A stretch of 64,000 bases of DNA, taken from NCBI RefSeq assembly GCF_036226885.1, contig NZ_CP109027.1, forward strand, positions 3,100,001 to 3,164,000, read 5' to 3'. How positions within the stretch are numbered: position 1 is the first letter of the stretch; every line of letters starts with the position of its first letter. The notes under the pieces were generated by a model, which ran no database searches, had not been told where the DNA came from, and saw nothing but the letters and a program-made list of their open reading frames with translations. This DNA comes from Streptomyces sp. NBC_00663 (GTDB lineage Bacteria; Actinomycetota; Actinomycetes; Streptomycetales; Streptomycetaceae). Below are positions 63,985 to 64,000 of the stretch, piece after piece. The translations under genes and the position numbers were made by a program.

Positions 63985-64000
63985 ATCACTGAGAGCGGGA

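Overview
The window is high-GC actinobacterial DNA, almost certainly from a Streptomyces chromosome. The evidence is strong GC bias at third codon positions, frequent GTG and TTG starts, Shine-Dalgarno sites of the AGGAG type, and a gene order (nucS, chiSRC, atpIBEFHAGDC, glyA, sua5, prmC, prfA, rpmE, rho, thrBC, hom, lysA) typical of that genus. Products are called from motifs, lengths and remembered families; no database search was run.

Positions 1-43,061 are core chromosome. First comes the end of an ABC-2 permease, a flavin-dependent oxidoreductase, the mismatch endonuclease NucS, a large ATPase with a Pro/Thr tail, a STAS protein, 3-hydroxybutyryl-CoA dehydrogenase, and a TetR regulator divergent from an ABC exporter with a clear palindromic operator between them. 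Next are PduO-type adenosyltransferase and the chitinase system chiS-chiR-chiC with its twin 12-bp promoter repeat. The whole ATP synthase operon follows on the minus strand. After it, also on the minus strand, are a MraY/WecA-type transferase, a SHMT-like enzyme, a phosphatase-like protein lacking its nucleophilic Cys, Sua5, PrmC, RF1, L31, an LCP protein, a trypsin with FG-GAP repeats, Rho, the threonine genes, lysA, a catalytically empty ArgS-like protein and a response regulator.

Positions 43,088-63,984 are an integrated actinomycete integrative and conjugative element (AICE). It sits in the 3' end of tRNA-Arg(CCG) and is bounded by a perfect 47-bp direct repeat. From left to right it carries int-xis; a heptamer-repeat region framed by an 11-bp inverted repeat; a replication pair (helicase plus prim-pol); a DpdA-like base-exchange protein; small membrane and zinc-ribbon proteins; a palindrome cluster next to the TraB/FtsK-like DNA pump; small proteins; a C5-cytosine methyltransferase; Spd-like membrane proteins; a divergent regulatory block (Xre-DUF5919, Nudix, HD, a tandem winged-helix protein); and a right-end cargo zone with a pentapeptide-repeat membrane protein and an AT-richer YaaC-like gene.

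The least explained material is RNA-like. Two 42-44 nt tRNA-like minihelices show compensatory changes. Four 5' leaders carry a stem-loop whose stem varies while the loop keeps CTCACC. The right end of the element is partly duplicated around the cargo, which suggests growth by accretion.
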